This document shows positions 9,736 through 19,822 of a stretch of DNA of 64,000 nucleotides, piece after piece (the stretch's first letter is position 1; the number at the start of each line of letters is the position of its first letter). This DNA is from Rheinheimera tangshanensis (lineage in GTDB: Bacteria; Pseudomonadota; Gammaproteobacteria; Enterobacterales; Alteromonadaceae), in contig NZ_BMLH01000001.1 in NCBI RefSeq assembly GCF_014645135.1, forward strand, positions 186,001-250,000, in the 5' to 3' direction. The notes beneath the pieces are model-generated. The model was given only the letters and a program-made list of their open reading frames with translations, was not told the DNA's origin and ran no database searches. The position numbers and the translations under genes were made by a program.

Positions 9736-10514
9736 TAGTGGATAAGTTACAGCAACTCGGACAGCACAGTATTGCTAAAATCCAGGGTATGGGTCGTGCA
9801 ACTTTAATGTTGTTTGGTGCCCTGATTGCCTGGCCAACACCGCGCAAAAGTTTTCCTTTGTTGCTAAAGCAGTTGTACGTGGTGGGTGTGCTGTCTTTAC
9901 TGATTATTCTGGTGTCGGGGTTGTTTATCGGTATGGTGCTGGCGTTACAAGGCTACACTGTACTGTCTAAATTTGGCGCTGAACAAATGTTAGGCCCCTT
10001 GGTGGCTTTGAGCCTGCTGCGTGAGTTAGGCCCTGTGGTTACAGCGTTATTATTTGCGGGGCGCGCAGGTAGTGCTTTGACGGCTGAAATTGGCCTGATG
10101 AAAGCAACAGAGCAGCTCTCCGGTATGGAGATGATGGCTGTGGACCCGCTGCGCCGTATTATCGCTCCCCGTTTTTGGGCTGGTGTGATCAGCATGCCAT
10201 TACTGGCTTTGATCTTTACTGCCGTAGGTATTTTAGGTGGCCATCTGGTGGGTGTGGACTGGTTAGGTGTGGATGGTGGTGGTTATTGGTCAGCCATGCA
10301 GGCCAATGTCGACTTCCAGCAGGATATTCTGAACGGTGTGATTAAAAGTGTTGTCTTTGCCTTGATTGTGACCTGGATAGCCTTACATAAAGGCTTTGAT
10401 GCGGTTCCAACCTCTGAAGGGATCAGTCAGGCGACCACACAGACAGTAGTCACCTCTTCTTTAGCGGTCTTAGGTTTTGACTTTATATTAACAGCTGTAA
10501 TGTTTGGTGGATAA
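9732..10514 (+). CDS. mlaE: Phospholipid transport permease MlaE
   Basis: A 260-residue inner-membrane permease of the MlaE family with about five to six hydrophobic helices and the conserved cytoplasmic loop [19 protein letters not shown], which couples to MlaF. The start is a GTG overlapping the mlaF stop; a second GTG lies 6 bases on. It forms the membrane core of the Mla complex with MlaD. Length equals the E. coli protein. Confidence 0.96.
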   Translation: MIVDKLQQLGQHSIAKIQGMGRATLMLFGALIAWPTPRKSFPLLLKQLYVVGVLSLLIILVSGLFIGMVLALQGYTVLSKFGAEQMLGPLVALSLLRELGPVVTALLFAGRAGSALTAEIGLMKATEQLSGMEMMAVDPLRRIIAPRFWAGVISMPLLALIFTAVGILGGHLVGVDWLGVDGGGYWSAMQANVDFQQDILNGVIKSVVFALIVTWIALHKGFDAVPTSEGISQATTQTVVTSSLAVLGFDFILTAVMFGG

Positions 10515-10517
10515 AAA

Positions 10518-10985
10518 ATGACATCTCGCAGAATCGAAGTGTTGGTAGGTTTATTTGTTGCTCTGGCTATCGCCGCTTTTTTGTTGTTATCTCTGAAAGT
10601 AGCGAACAGCGGTATGACAGGCTCTGGTCAGACTTACATGCTGTATGCCAAGTTTGAAAATATTGGCGGCTTAAAAGTGCGTTCTCCTATTAAGGTAGGA
10701 GGCGTGGTTGTGGGGCGTGTGCGTTCTATTGAATTGAATACTGAAGAGTACTCACCTGTAGTGGCGATGGAAATTGACAGCCAATACAACAATTTTCCTG
10801 AAACCAGCTCAGTGGCTATTTTGACCTCAGGTTTATTGGGTGAACAGTATTTAGGGTTACAACCTGGTTTTGTCGACGAAACAGTCAGCATTCTGAAAAG
10901 TGGTGATTATGTAGAGGACACCAAGTCGGCTATCGTACTGGAAGAGTTGATTGGCCAATTCTTATTTAATAGAGGAAGTAACTAA
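10518..10985 (+). CDS. mlaD: MCE-domain substrate-binding protein MlaD
   Basis: A 155-residue protein with one N-terminal membrane helix (about residues 8-27) and a periplasmic MCE domain (about 38-115, containing KVRSPIKVGGVVVGRV and SGLLGEQYLGLQPG). MlaD hexamers bind phospholipid above MlaE. It is a little shorter than E. coli MlaD (183), the difference being the C-terminal tail. It sits 3 bp after mlaE and 2 bp before mlaC. Confidence 0.95.
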   Translation: MTSRRIEVLVGLFVALAIAAFLLLSLKVANSGMTGSGQTYMLYAKFENIGGLKVRSPIKVGGVVVGRVRSIELNTEEYSPVVAMEIDSQYNNFPETSSVAILTSGLLGEQYLGLQPGFVDETVSILKSGDYVEDTKSAIVLEELIGQFLFNRGSN

Positions 10986-10987
10986 GC

Positions 10988-11653
10988 ATGAAAAATTTGC
11001 TGGTAAAAATCGCAGCTACTGCGCTGATTTCTTTTGGGCTGGTTGCTCAGGCTAGCGCCGCTGAAGTAAAAACTTATGATGACCCGTACAAAATGATTGA
11101 ATCTGTAGCGGATCAAACCTTTCGCCGTATTTCTGCTGATCAACCTGTGATCCAAAAAGATTTGGAGCATTTACGCGTTATCGTCAATGAAGAGTTGGTA
11201 CCTTACATTGATAGCCGTTATGCCGCGTTTCGCGTGATAGGCAACTACATCAAACAAACCAAACCAGAAGAGCGTGACGCTTTTGTGGTGGCTTTTAAAG
11301 ATTATATGGTGGCGACTTATGCTGGTGCTCTGACCCAGTACAAAAATCAAAAAGTAATTTTTGAACCAGCCAAAGCCGTAGGTAATCAGAATATTGTCAC
11401 CATCAAAACCCGCGTTATTGATCCGGGCAAACCAGATATCAATATCGAGTTTAAACTGCGCCGTGCTAAAGATGCTCAAAACTGGCAGGTGTTTGACATG
11501 GTGGCTGAGGGCATTTCTCTGCTGGACAGCAAAAGAGCTGAGTTGGGTAACCTGATCCGTCAACAAGGTTTAGCCAGCGTCACCGCACTGTTAATCGAAA
11601 AATCAAAAGCTCCTATCACAGCTCCTTTGCAGGGTAATGATGCTAAAAATTAG
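10988..11653 (+). CDS. mlaC: Periplasmic phospholipid carrier MlaC
   Basis: A 221-residue protein with a signal peptide (cleavage likely after AQASA, about residue 25) and the MlaC/Tol2 fold (PF05494). MlaC shuttles phospholipids between the outer-membrane MlaA complex and MlaD. It overlaps mlaB by 17 bp. The length is normal (E. coli 211). Confidence 0.94.
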   Translation: MKNLLVKIAATALISFGLVAQASAAEVKTYDDPYKMIESVADQTFRRISADQPVIQKDLEHLRVIVNEELVPYIDSRYAAFRVIGNYIKQTKPEERDAFVVAFKDYMVATYAGALTQYKNQKVIFEPAKAVGNQNIVTIKTRVIDPGKPDINIEFKLRRAKDAQNWQVFDMVAEGISLLDSKRAELGNLIRQQGLASVTALLIEKSKAPITAPLQGNDAKN

Positions 11654-11951
11654 TCAGCAAGAACAGACTCTGTTTTTTACCGGAGCTTTAGACCGGGACA
11701 CAGTGCCAACCCAGTGGCCATTTAAGTTATTAAAAAAATTGAATGGCACTGTAGTGTTTGATTTCAGCGAACTGGCTTTAGTGGACACAGCAGGTCTTGC
11801 CTGGTTACTACATCAGGTGGCGCAAGCTACTAAACTGGGTTTGACTATCCAAATGCGTCGTGTGCCGGAGCAGTTAATTTCTCTGGCGCAGTTGTCAGAT
11901 GTGTTGGCTTTGTTGCCACTAGAAAAAGAGGATAAAGGCCATGCAGTGTAA
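11637..11951 (+). CDS. mlaB: STAS-domain protein MlaB
   Basis: A 104-residue cytoplasmic STAS-domain protein; the conserved helix start DTAGLAWLLHQ holds the residues that contact MlaF. MlaB stabilises and activates the MlaFEDB ATPase. Two adjacent ATG codons (11637 and 11640) could start it. It overlaps mlaC by 17 bp and ibaG by 11 bp, indicating coupling. Confidence 0.92.
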   Translation: MMLKISQQEQTLFFTGALDRDTVPTQWPFKLLKKLNGTVVFDFSELALVDTAGLAWLLHQVAQATKLGLTIQMRRVPEQLISLAQLSDVLALLPLEKEDKGHAV

Positions 11952-12198
11952 TGACATTGAGCAACTGTTAACCGAAGAATTAAAGCTGGCTGAAGTCTAT
12001 GTTAAAGCCGAAGGCAATCATTACGCTGTGACGGCAATAGGTGACTGTTTTGACGGTGTGAGCCGGGTGAAGCAGCAACAAATGATTTATGCCCCTTTGA
12101 TGGCGGCTATTGCTGATGGTAGTATTCACGCTGTTTCAATAAAAACCTTCACGCCGACTCAATGGCGCCGTGAAAAATTACTTAACCCACCTGTATAG
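11941..12198 (+). CDS. ibaG: BolA-family protein IbaG
   Basis: An 85-residue BolA-fold protein with the family helix-turn-helix-like region FDGVSRVKQQQMIYAPL and a conserved histidine in SIHAVSIKTFTP. IbaG (YrbA) works with monothiol glutaredoxins in iron-sulfur handling and is linked to acid stress in E. coli. It lies between mlaB and murA as in E. coli, overlapping mlaB by 11 bp. Confidence 0.92.
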   Translation: MQCNDIEQLLTEELKLAEVYVKAEGNHYAVTAIGDCFDGVSRVKQQQMIYAPLMAAIADGSIHAVSIKTFTPTQWRREKLLNPPV

Positions 12199-12201
12199 TA
12201 G

Positions 12202-13470
<1,269 letters not shown>

Positions 13471-13485
13471 TCTGTTGCTTTAAAC

Positions 13486-13516
13486 AAAAAAGCCAGTGCT
13501 AGTCACTGGCTTTTTT
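13486..13516. terminator. Bidirectional rho-independent terminator murA / degS
   Basis: GCCAGTG (13492-13498), loop CTAGT, CACTGGC (13504-13510), with an A run before and six T after, so the stem can extend and the hairpin can stop transcription from both sides. It lies between convergent murA and degS. Confidence 0.9.
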
Positions 13517-13532
13517 GTGTCCGCTTGAATGC

Positions 13533-14612
13533 TTAGTTCAGTTCTCTGATCACCACTGGCACAGTCAAAGCTTTCCCACCGCGTTCGATGGACATTTGCA
13601 AAGTCGTATCAGGTGGTGTTTCGGCTATTAAATCCAGCGCATGATGCACGCTGGTCAGTGTTTCACCATTGATTTTCTGCAACACGTCGCCGACCTGTAA
13701 ACCTGCTATAGCTGCAGGGCTTAAAGGTTCTATGGCGCTGATTTTCACACCAAATAAGGTTTGCGCTGTGGATATCATCAGATCGCCGGCAGGGTTGACC
13801 ACGGGATCACCACTGACGCCTAAATAACCACGGATCACCCGACCATGCTGGATCAGTTTCTGCAATACATTGCTGGCTAAACGATAGGGTACTGCAAAAA
13901 ATATCCCTTGAATGTCCTGATTACGCTGCCGCTGAAAAGCCGCAGTATTGATTCCAACTAAAACACCATTGCTGTTAATTAAAGCGCCACCAGAATTACC
14001 GGCATTAATGGCTGCATCCATTTGCATAAAGTCAGCATAACCATTGGCAGGGCTTAACCCGGCGCGGCCTGTTGCGCTGATCACGCCTTGAGTAATAGCC
14101 TGGCCTAAGTTAAATGGGTTACCTATCGCGAGCACTACATCACCCACCTGAGGCTCTAAACTGGCATCTTGCGGTATCACAGGCAAGTTATCTGCTTCAA
14201 CATAGAGTACGGCTAAGTCCGTCAATTGATCCTGACCAATCAGCACGGCATCAAAGACTCTACCGTCCTGCAATGCTACAGAAATTTGATCAGCACCATA
14301 GACCACATGGTAGTTTGTGAGTACATAACCCTGAGCGTTCATAATGACACCAGAGCCCAGTTCCTGGCGCTCTATAGTACGGCTTTGGTAAGAACGTGGG
14401 TCTTGAGTGGTGCTTTTGGTATAGACATTGACCACTGCAGGTGCTGCAGCACGTACTGCTTTAGAATAGGAAACAGGCGCAGGCAGCTGCTCTTTTTGCT
14501 GCCAAAAATTCAGCTTCAATCCTTGTTCCTGGTTGAAAAAGACCAGCCACAGCATAGCGATTGCCAGACCGTAAGCGACACTTTTTAATAGACTTATCAG
14601 AAGTTTGGGCAC
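13533..14612 (-). CDS. degS: Site-1 protease DegS (inner-membrane serine protease)
   Basis: A 359-residue protein with one N-terminal membrane helix (about residues 8-25), a trypsin-like domain with histidine in LTNYHVVY, aspartate in LTDLAVLYVEA and serine in AGNSGGAL, and a single PDZ domain (from about residue 260). DegS senses unfolded outer-membrane proteins and cuts RseA to release sigma-E. The single PDZ and membrane anchor separate it from DegQ, encoded just upstream. Confidence 0.93.
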   Translation of the reverse strand: MPKLLISLLKSVAYGLAIAMLWLVFFNQEQGLKLNFWQQKEQLPAPVSYSKAVRAAAPAVVNVYTKSTTQDPRSYQSRTIERQELGSGVIMNAQGYVLTNYHVVYGADQISVALQDGRVFDAVLIGQDQLTDLAVLYVEADNLPVIPQDASLEPQVGDVVLAIGNPFNLGQAITQGVISATGRAGLSPANGYADFMQMDAAINAGNSGGALINSNGVLVGINTAAFQRQRNQDIQGIFFAVPYRLASNVLQKLIQHGRVIRGYLGVSGDPVVNPAGDLMISTAQTLFGVKISAIEPLSPAAIAGLQVGDVLQKINGETLTSVHHALDLIAETPPDTTLQMSIERGGKALTVPVVIRELN

Positions 14613-14667
14613 AGGAAGAAATTAAGAAACTGAAAGATTTTGCAAGCATAACACTAAAATAACGGGA

Positions 14668-14696
14668 GCAGTAGCAAGCCACAGGCTTGCTACTGC
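14668..14696. repeat. Perfect hairpin between degQ and degS
   Basis: A 13-bp perfect inverted repeat (14668-14680 with 14684-14696) around a 3-base loop ACA lies 7 bp after the degQ stop. There is no proper T run after it on the minus strand, so it may be a partial terminator, an mRNA 3'-end stabiliser or a dispersed palindromic repeat. Confidence 0.7.
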
Positions 14697-14702
14697 AAAA
14701 AG

Positions 14703-16064
14703 TTAACGTATTAGTACATAAAGGATACGTTCACCGCGTTGTACCTGCAGCGCTATCACGCCAGAGCTTTTACTCAGTATCTCACGTAGCTCTTTAGTGG
14801 TTGTCACACGGCCGCGGCTAACACCGACAATGACGTCACCTTTCTCCAGCCCTAAAGCAGCAGCTGGTGATCGCGCAGCGACTTCATCTATGACAATACC
14901 TTTTTCACCATCCGGGGTTTTACCATCACTTAAGGTGACACCTTCCAGCATAGGGTGTAGTGTTTTAGCTTCTGCTGTAGTTGCTTCAGCCGCTTCCAGT
15001 GTCACTTTTACTGTCATGGCTTTATCTTCGCGCAAGATACCCAAGCTAATTTCTTTACCTACGCCTAAAGTGGCGATCTTAGCTCTGATTTCGGTAAAAG
15101 AATCAATCTGCTTACCGTTCAGATGAGTAATAATGTCACCACTTTTCAAACCCGCTTTATCGGCCGCCGAACCAGGTATAACTTCCTGCACCCAGCCTCC
15201 TTTATTGGCTTTCACTTTCATGGCTTTAGCTATTTCAGCGTTTAAGTCGCCACCCCTTACACCTAAAGCACCGCGACGCACTTCGCCATATTCAATAAAT
15301 TGGGCCACCAGGTTTTTCATCATATTGGCTGGAATAGCGAAACCAATGCCGATGTTGCCGCCATTCGGTCCCAGGATCGCTGTGTTAATACCGATGAGTT
15401 CGCCTTTGAGATTGACTAAAGCGCCACCTGAGTTGCCACTATTGATGGCGGCATCCGTTTGGATAAAGTCTTCATAACCTTCAATACCCAAGCCACCGCG
15501 GCCCAGGGCACTGACAATACCTGAAGTGACGGTTTGGCCTAAACCAAAAGGATTACCTATGGCCACAGTGAAATCACCCACTTTTAAGGCATCCGAGTCG
15601 GCCAAAGCGACTTGAGTCAGATCTTCAGCTTCGATTTGTAGTAGTGCGATATCGCTTTCAGGATCTTCACCAATCTTTTTGGCTTTAAAGCTGCGACCGT
15701 CTTTTAAGGTCACCTGAATTTCAGAGGCTTCGTTGATCACATGGTGGTTGGTGACTACATAGCCTTTTTTGGCATCAATGATGACACCTGAACCCAAACC
15801 ACGGAAAGGTTGTTCCTGACGTAGCTCACCACCACGACCGAGGAATTGCTCTAAAGCACCAGGCAAGCGCTGACGTACTTCGCGGCTACCTGCCACTGAG
15901 ATGTTTACAACAGCTGGAGTTACATTCTCCAACATAGGAGCCAGACTAGGCATTTCCTGATCGCCTGCGCCAAAAAAAGGCAACTTGGCTTGAGCTGGCG
16001 CAGGCTGCGCCAGCAGTAAAGCGGCAAAAATACTGATACTGACTAAAGATAACTGCGACTTCAT
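14703..16064 (-). CDS. degQ: Periplasmic serine endoprotease DegQ/DegP family
   Basis: A 453-residue protein with a signal peptide (cleavage likely after APAQA), a trypsin-like domain with histidine in VTNHHVIN, aspartate in ESDIALLQIEA and serine in NSGNSGGALV, and two PDZ domains (about residues 255-345 and 365-450). It degrades or refolds damaged envelope proteins. The ATG at 16064 is used because it starts a good signal peptide and has AGGAG 12 bases upstream. DegQ is favoured over DegP by the degS neighbour and length (E. coli DegQ 455). Confidence 0.92.
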   Translation of the reverse strand: MKSQLSLVSISIFAALLLAQPAPAQAKLPFFGAGDQEMPSLAPMLENVTPAVVNISVAGSREVRQRLPGALEQFLGRGGELRQEQPFRGLGSGVIIDAKKGYVVTNHHVINEASEIQVTLKDGRSFKAKKIGEDPESDIALLQIEAEDLTQVALADSDALKVGDFTVAIGNPFGLGQTVTSGIVSALGRGGLGIEGYEDFIQTDAAINSGNSGGALVNLKGELIGINTAILGPNGGNIGIGFAIPANMMKNLVAQFIEYGEVRRGALGVRGGDLNAEIAKAMKVKANKGGWVQEVIPGSAADKAGLKSGDIITHLNGKQIDSFTEIRAKIATLGVGKEISLGILREDKAMTVKVTLEAAEATTAEAKTLHPMLEGVTLSDGKTPDGEKGIVIDEVAARSPAAALGLEKGDVIVGVSRGRVTTTKELREILSKSSGVIALQVQRGERILYVLIR

Positions 16065-16144
16065 AGTAGGTAATGCTCCTTCGTACAAGTGACTTCACTA
16101 AGGTACAGATGACGTCACTAAGAATGCTTTACCAGTCGAAAAGT

Positions 16145-16597
16145 TCAGTTGTCCGATGAGTTTTGCTCAGTTTTATTTTTCATTAAACCACTGGCGGTAT
16201 TGGAATAATCCAGCGGTTGATAGGATGGTTCATCCTTTACTTTGCGACGCTCATCCAGTTTGTGGATCGACTGGCGTATTTGTGCCGTAGTGTCAGCTGA
16301 GAAATAATTCAGCTCACTGCGGTTATCAAAAGTTGGTCTTTCGATCAACTGCATCTTGGTCTGCGCCATGTGGCGGGCAATTTTTTCGTAGTTTTCGTGG
16401 AGCTGACTCATCAGTTGATGGGTCGTTTCCACATGTTCTGTCACATCGCTACGATATTGTTGCAGCTGTTGTTTGGTTTCGTTTAGCTCCACCTGAAGTT
16501 TGCTTTGATTAAATTGACGCAAACAGTACAAGCGGGTTGCCACTATGCCAACCACTAAGCCAGCTATTAACCAGGCCAAGGCAAAAGTAACAGTCAT
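16145..16597 (-). CDS. zapG: Division/envelope factor ZapG (YhcB, DUF1043)
   Basis: A 150-residue protein with one N-terminal membrane helix (about residues 3-24) followed by a coiled coil (about 30-95), as in the DUF1043/YhcB family. In E. coli this protein links cell division and envelope synthesis. The gene is divergent from zapE with 124 bp between, and upstream of degQ, the usual neighbourhood. Confidence 0.88.
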   Translation of the reverse strand: MTVTFALAWLIAGLVVGIVATRLYCLRQFNQSKLQVELNETKQQLQQYRSDVTEHVETTHQLMSQLHENYEKIARHMAQTKMQLIERPTFDNRSELNYFSADTTAQIRQSIHKLDERRKVKDEPSYQPLDYSNTASGLMKNKTEQNSSDN

Positions 16598-16721
16598 AAC
16601 AACTCCTGAAAAATTAGTTAGTTCAACAATAGTTTAACCTATCTTCTTATCCAGAGTGGTAAGGCATGTTACTATTACGGCCATTATTTAGGGTTAATTG
16701 GCTTATTTTTCAATATCCGGC

Positions 16722-17816
16722 ATGACTACACCACTGCAAAAATATCAACAAGACCTCAAACGTGATGATTTTCTGTTTGATGCGGCCCAGCAAAATGCGG
16801 TGCAACATCTGGAACGTCTGTATCAGCAATTTGTGCAGGATAAACCTGTTAAGCAAGGTTTCTTCGATAAATTGCTGGGAAAAAGGCCCAAAACAGAGCC
16901 ATTGAAAGGACTTTATTTCTGGGGCGGGGTAGGCCGGGGGAAAACTTATCTGGTGGACACCTTTTATGAGTGCCTGCCGACAACTCGCAAGCTACGTATC
17001 CACTTTCATCGCTTTATGCATAAGGTGCATCAGGAGCTGAAATCTTTGCCTGGCGTTTCGGACCCGTTAAAAATAGTGGCTGATCGCTTTAAAGCTGAAA
17101 CCGATATTTTGTGTTTTGATGAGTTTTTTGTCTCAGATATCACCGATGCGATGATTTTAGGCACCCTGATGCAAGAACTGTTTGCCCGCGGTATTACACT
17201 GGTGGCAACCTCGAACATCGAGCCGGATGGTTTGTATCGCAATGGTCTGCAACGTGCGCGCTTTCTGCCCGCAATAGCACTGATCAAGCAATACACTGAA
17301 ACTGTCAATGTCGACAGTGGTATCGATTACCGGCTTCGTACTTTGACTCAGGCTGAAATTTATCATTCGCCGCTGGATGAAAAAGCCGACAGCAATCTGG
17401 CTGAATACTTCCTGGCACTATCGGTTGAACCGCGTCAGGATAAGGCCCAGATTGAAATTGCCGGCCGGACTTTAACCAGCCGCAAAGAGGCCGATGGCAT
17501 TATCTGGTTTGATTTCCCAGAACTTTGCGAGACAGCTCGCAGCCAATACGACTACATGGAATTGAGTAAGTGTTATCACACTGTATTGTTGTCCAATGTG
17601 ACGCAGATGGGACAGACCCGTGATGATGTCGCCAGACGTTTTATCGCCCTGGTTGATGAGTTCTATGAACGTCACGTTAAACTGATTATTTCAGCCGCAG
17701 TGCCTATGGAACAACTTTACACAGAAGGCATTTTATCCTTTGAATTTAAGCGCTGTTTAAGTCGTTTGCAGGAAATGCAATCGCATGATTATCTGGCGAA
17801 ACAACATTTACCTTAA
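16722..17816 (+). CDS. zapE: Cell division ATPase ZapE (AFG1-like)
   Basis: A 364-residue AFG1-family P-loop ATPase with Walker A GGVGRGKTYLVD (about residue 74) and Walker B ILCFDEFFVSD. ZapE associates with the Z ring during constriction in E. coli. The ATG at 16722 (MTTPLQKYQQDL) is preferred to a TTG 24 bases upstream because it matches the family start; the ribosome binding site is weak. A second, more distant AFG1-like gene lies at 33312-34439. Confidence 0.92.
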   Translation: MTTPLQKYQQDLKRDDFLFDAAQQNAVQHLERLYQQFVQDKPVKQGFFDKLLGKRPKTEPLKGLYFWGGVGRGKTYLVDTFYECLPTTRKLRIHFHRFMHKVHQELKSLPGVSDPLKIVADRFKAETDILCFDEFFVSDITDAMILGTLMQELFARGITLVATSNIEPDGLYRNGLQRARFLPAIALIKQYTETVNVDSGIDYRLRTLTQAEIYHSPLDEKADSNLAEYFLALSVEPRQDKAQIEIAGRTLTSRKEADGIIWFDFPELCETARSQYDYMELSKCYHTVLLSNVTQMGQTRDDVARRFIALVDEFYERHVKLIISAAVPMEQLYTEGILSFEFKRCLSRLQEMQSHDYLAKQHLP

Positions 17817-17832
17817 TTTTTTCGTTAAATGG

Positions 17833-17861
17833 CTGTTTTTTATCATTGGTTACTATATAAT
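17833..17861 (+). promoter_or_regulatory. Promoter of rplM-rpsI
   Basis: A perfect -10 box TATAAT (17856-17861) lies 17 bp after a weak -35 CTGTTT (17833-17838) and is followed at once by a very GC-rich discriminator (CCGCGGCCGGCCC). Such discriminators are typical of stringently controlled ribosomal promoters. Confidence 0.65.
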
Positions 17862-17876
17862 CCGCGGCCGGCCCAC

Positions 17877-17964
17877 GTTACAGCCTGAAACTGCCGTAGC
17901 CTGGCAGTTTATGTACTCGAAGGGGTGCGATAAGCGACACAATGAAGATTGTGTTAGGTGTAAC
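17877..17964 (+). promoter_or_regulatory. Structured rplM leader (three-way junction)
   Basis: Between the promoter and rplM, three helices nest: closing helix GTTACA/TGTAAC (17877-17882 with 17959-17964), hairpin AAACTGCC/GGCAGTTT (17888-17895 with 17903-17910) and hairpin ACACAAT/ATTGTGT (17937-17943 with 17948-17954). L13 is reported to autoregulate this operon in E. coli, so this is the likely L13 operator; the binding is inferred. Confidence 0.6.
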
Positions 17965-17992
17965 AGTGTTATTTTTTTTGGGTAGTTTTTAG

Positions 17993-18421
17993 ATGAAAAC
18001 TTTTACTGCTAAGCCAGAAAGCGTGCAACGTGACTGGTTCGTTGTTGATGCAACAGGTAAGACACTTGGTCGTATCGCAACTGAGATCGCTCTTCGTTTA
18101 CGCGGAAAGCACAAGCCAGAGTACACTCCACACGTTGACACCGGTGATTACATCATCGTTGTAAACGCTGACAAAGTGACAGTCACTGGTAACAAAGCAA
18201 AAAACAAAATGTACTACTCTCACAGTGGTTTCCCAGGTGGTATCAAAGAAATTAACTTTGAAAAACTGCTTGTGAAGAAGCCGGAGATGGTATTGGAAGC
18301 AGCCGTAAAAGGTATGTTGCCTAAAGGTCCTCTGGGCCGCGCTATGTTCCGTAAGTTAAAAGTATATGCAGGCGCCGAGCATCAACATGCTGCTCAGCAA
18401 CCGCAAGTTTTAGATATCTAA
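17993..18421 (+). CDS. rplM: 50S ribosomal protein L13
   Basis: A 142-residue protein with the full uL13 sequence, starting [20 protein letters not shown] and carrying the [12 protein letters not shown] and HSGFPGG motifs. It is an early-assembly protein of the large subunit. It is followed 12 bp later by rpsI in the conserved two-gene operon. The long leader suggests post-transcriptional control. Confidence 0.98.
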   Translation: MKTFTAKPESVQRDWFVVDATGKTLGRIATEIALRLRGKHKPEYTPHVDTGDYIIVVNADKVTVTGNKAKNKMYYSHSGFPGGIKEINFEKLLVKKPEMVLEAAVKGMLPKGPLGRAMFRKLKVYAGAEHQHAAQQPQVLDI

Positions 18422-18433
18422 TCGGAGCAGAAC

Positions 18434-18826
18434 ATGGCAACTAATCAATATTACGGTACTGGTCGTCGTAAGACCTCTACAGCTCGTGTATTCATCAAAG
18501 CAGGTTCAGGTAACATCGTTATCAACCAACGCTCTATCACTGAATACTTCGGTCGTGAAACTGCTCGTATGGTTGTTATGCAACCATTAGAGTTAGTGGA
18601 AATGGTAGGCAAGTTTGACTTATACGTCACTGTTAAAGGTGGTGGTATTTCTGGTCAGGCTGGCGCAATCCGCCACGGTATCACCCGCGCTCTGATGGAG
18701 TTCGACGAGTCTCTGCGCCCTGCATTACGTAAAGCTGGTTTCGTCACTCGTGACGCCCGTAAAGTTGAACGTAAGAAAGTGGGTCTGCATAAAGCTCGTA
18801 AGCGTCCACAGTACTCAAAACGTTAA
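18434..18826 (+). CDS. rpsI: 30S ribosomal protein S9
   Basis: A 130-residue uS9 protein, starting [20 protein letters not shown] and ending in the basic tail RKRPQYSKR that reaches the P-site tRNA. GGAGCAG before the ATG gives a good ribosome binding site. It is co-transcribed with rplM and followed by a strong terminator. Confidence 0.98.
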   Translation: MATNQYYGTGRRKTSTARVFIKAGSGNIVINQRSITEYFGRETARMVVMQPLELVEMVGKFDLYVTVKGGGISGQAGAIRHGITRALMEFDESLRPALRKAGFVTRDARKVERKKVGLHKARKRPQYSKR

Positions 18827-18845
18827 TTCGTTTTTTGTTGCAAAG

Positions 18846-18870
18846 AACCCGGTCTTGTACCGGGTTTTTT
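18846..18870 (+). terminator. Terminator after rpsI
   Basis: ACCCGGT (18847-18853), loop CTTGT, ACCGGGT (18859-18865), followed by a run of T. It lies 20 bp after the rpsI stop and closes the ribosomal operon. Confidence 0.92.
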
Positions 18871-19231
18871 ATTATCTGCTTTTCACTACCTGCTTCGCCT
18901 CAGAGCTGCATCACTATTGATTCAGAATTATCTTGCTTGAGACGGATTCCAATAGCGGTGAATTTTCTTTGCATGAAATCTGCTACTGTTGAGCTTGATC
19001 ATGGCAGAAAGGTCTTTTTCAGGTTAAAACATGGTGATGCAAAGTTTTACTGACTATTCTGGTTTCGTATTTCGTCGAAAAACTGATGCCAGAACAAAGA
19101 GAATTCGGCTAAATCCTTGTGTAAAGCAGGGCTTTTCATTATGATCCGCCGTATTTTTCAACTTATAATAATCGCTGTAATTCAGCCGCTTAAAATATCA
19201 ACATTTAAGCGTTTAACGTGGAGATGAGTGG
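18871..19231 (+). promoter_or_regulatory. Intergenic region with petABC promoter
   Basis: No gene is convincing in this 361-bp gap. A TATAAT box at 19164-19169, 62 bp before petA, is the best -10; its -35 is poor, which would fit activator-dependent expression. A short frame starting at 18835 shows no protein features and is treated as chance. Confidence 0.4.
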
Positions 19232-19822
19232 ATGAGCAATGCGCCTGTAGATCATGGTCGCCGTCGCTTTCTGACCATAGCAACTTCTGTAGTTGGTGGG
19301 GTTGGTGCGATTGGAGCTGCTGTTCCCTTTATTGCTTCCTGGAATCCGAGTGAAAAAGCTAAACAAGCTGGTGCTGCAGTCACCGCTGACATTAGTAAAC
19401 TCGAAGACGGGCAGCTAATACGGGTTGAGTGGCGCGGTAAGCCAGTATGGATCGTGAAACGGACACCAGCTATGCTGGAAAGTCTGACCAAATCAGTAGA
19501 TAAACTTCGTGACCCTGCCTCAGAAGAACCGCAACAACCTGATTACGCTAAAAACGATCATCGTTCGAAAAAGCCTGAAATTTTTGTTGCTGTGGGGATC
19601 TGTACTCACCTGGGCTGTTCACCAACTTACTTGATGAAAGATTTCGATGCTCAGGTTGAAGGCATTCCTTCTGGTTTCTTCTGTCCATGCCATGGTTCTA
19701 CCTACGATATGGCTGGTCGCGTGTTCTCTGGCGTTCCAGCGCCTAAAAACCTGATGATCCCACCTTATATGTTTGTCGATGACACCACCATTTTGATTGG
19801 TGAAGATGAGGGGACAGCTTAA
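19232..19822 (+). CDS. petA: Ubiquinol-cytochrome c reductase, Rieske iron-sulfur subunit
   Basis: A 196-residue protein with an N-terminal twin-arginine type signal anchor (HGRRRFLTIATS) and the two [2Fe-2S] ligand boxes CTHLGCSP and CPCHGSTYD. It carries electrons from ubiquinol at the Qo site to cytochrome c1 in the bc1 complex, on the periplasmic face. A GTGGAGATGAGTGG stretch gives the ribosome binding site. It overlaps petB by one base. Confidence 0.97.
   Translation: MSNAPVDHGRRRFLTIATSVVGGVGAIGAAVPFIASWNPSEKAKQAGAAVTADISKLEDGQLIRVEWRGKPVWIVKRTPAMLESLTKSVDKLRDPASEEPQQPDYAKNDHRSKKPEIFVAVGICTHLGCSPTYLMKDFDAQVEGIPSGFFCPCHGSTYDMAGRVFSGVPAPKNLMIPPYMFVDDTTILIGEDEGTA

Noticed and set aside
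14114-14588. Plus-strand frames opposite degS
   Set aside because: They are shadows of the degS coding strand with no domain pattern.
18835-19053. A 72-residue frame after rpsI
   Set aside because: It runs through the rpsI terminator and has no start signals or protein-like pattern.
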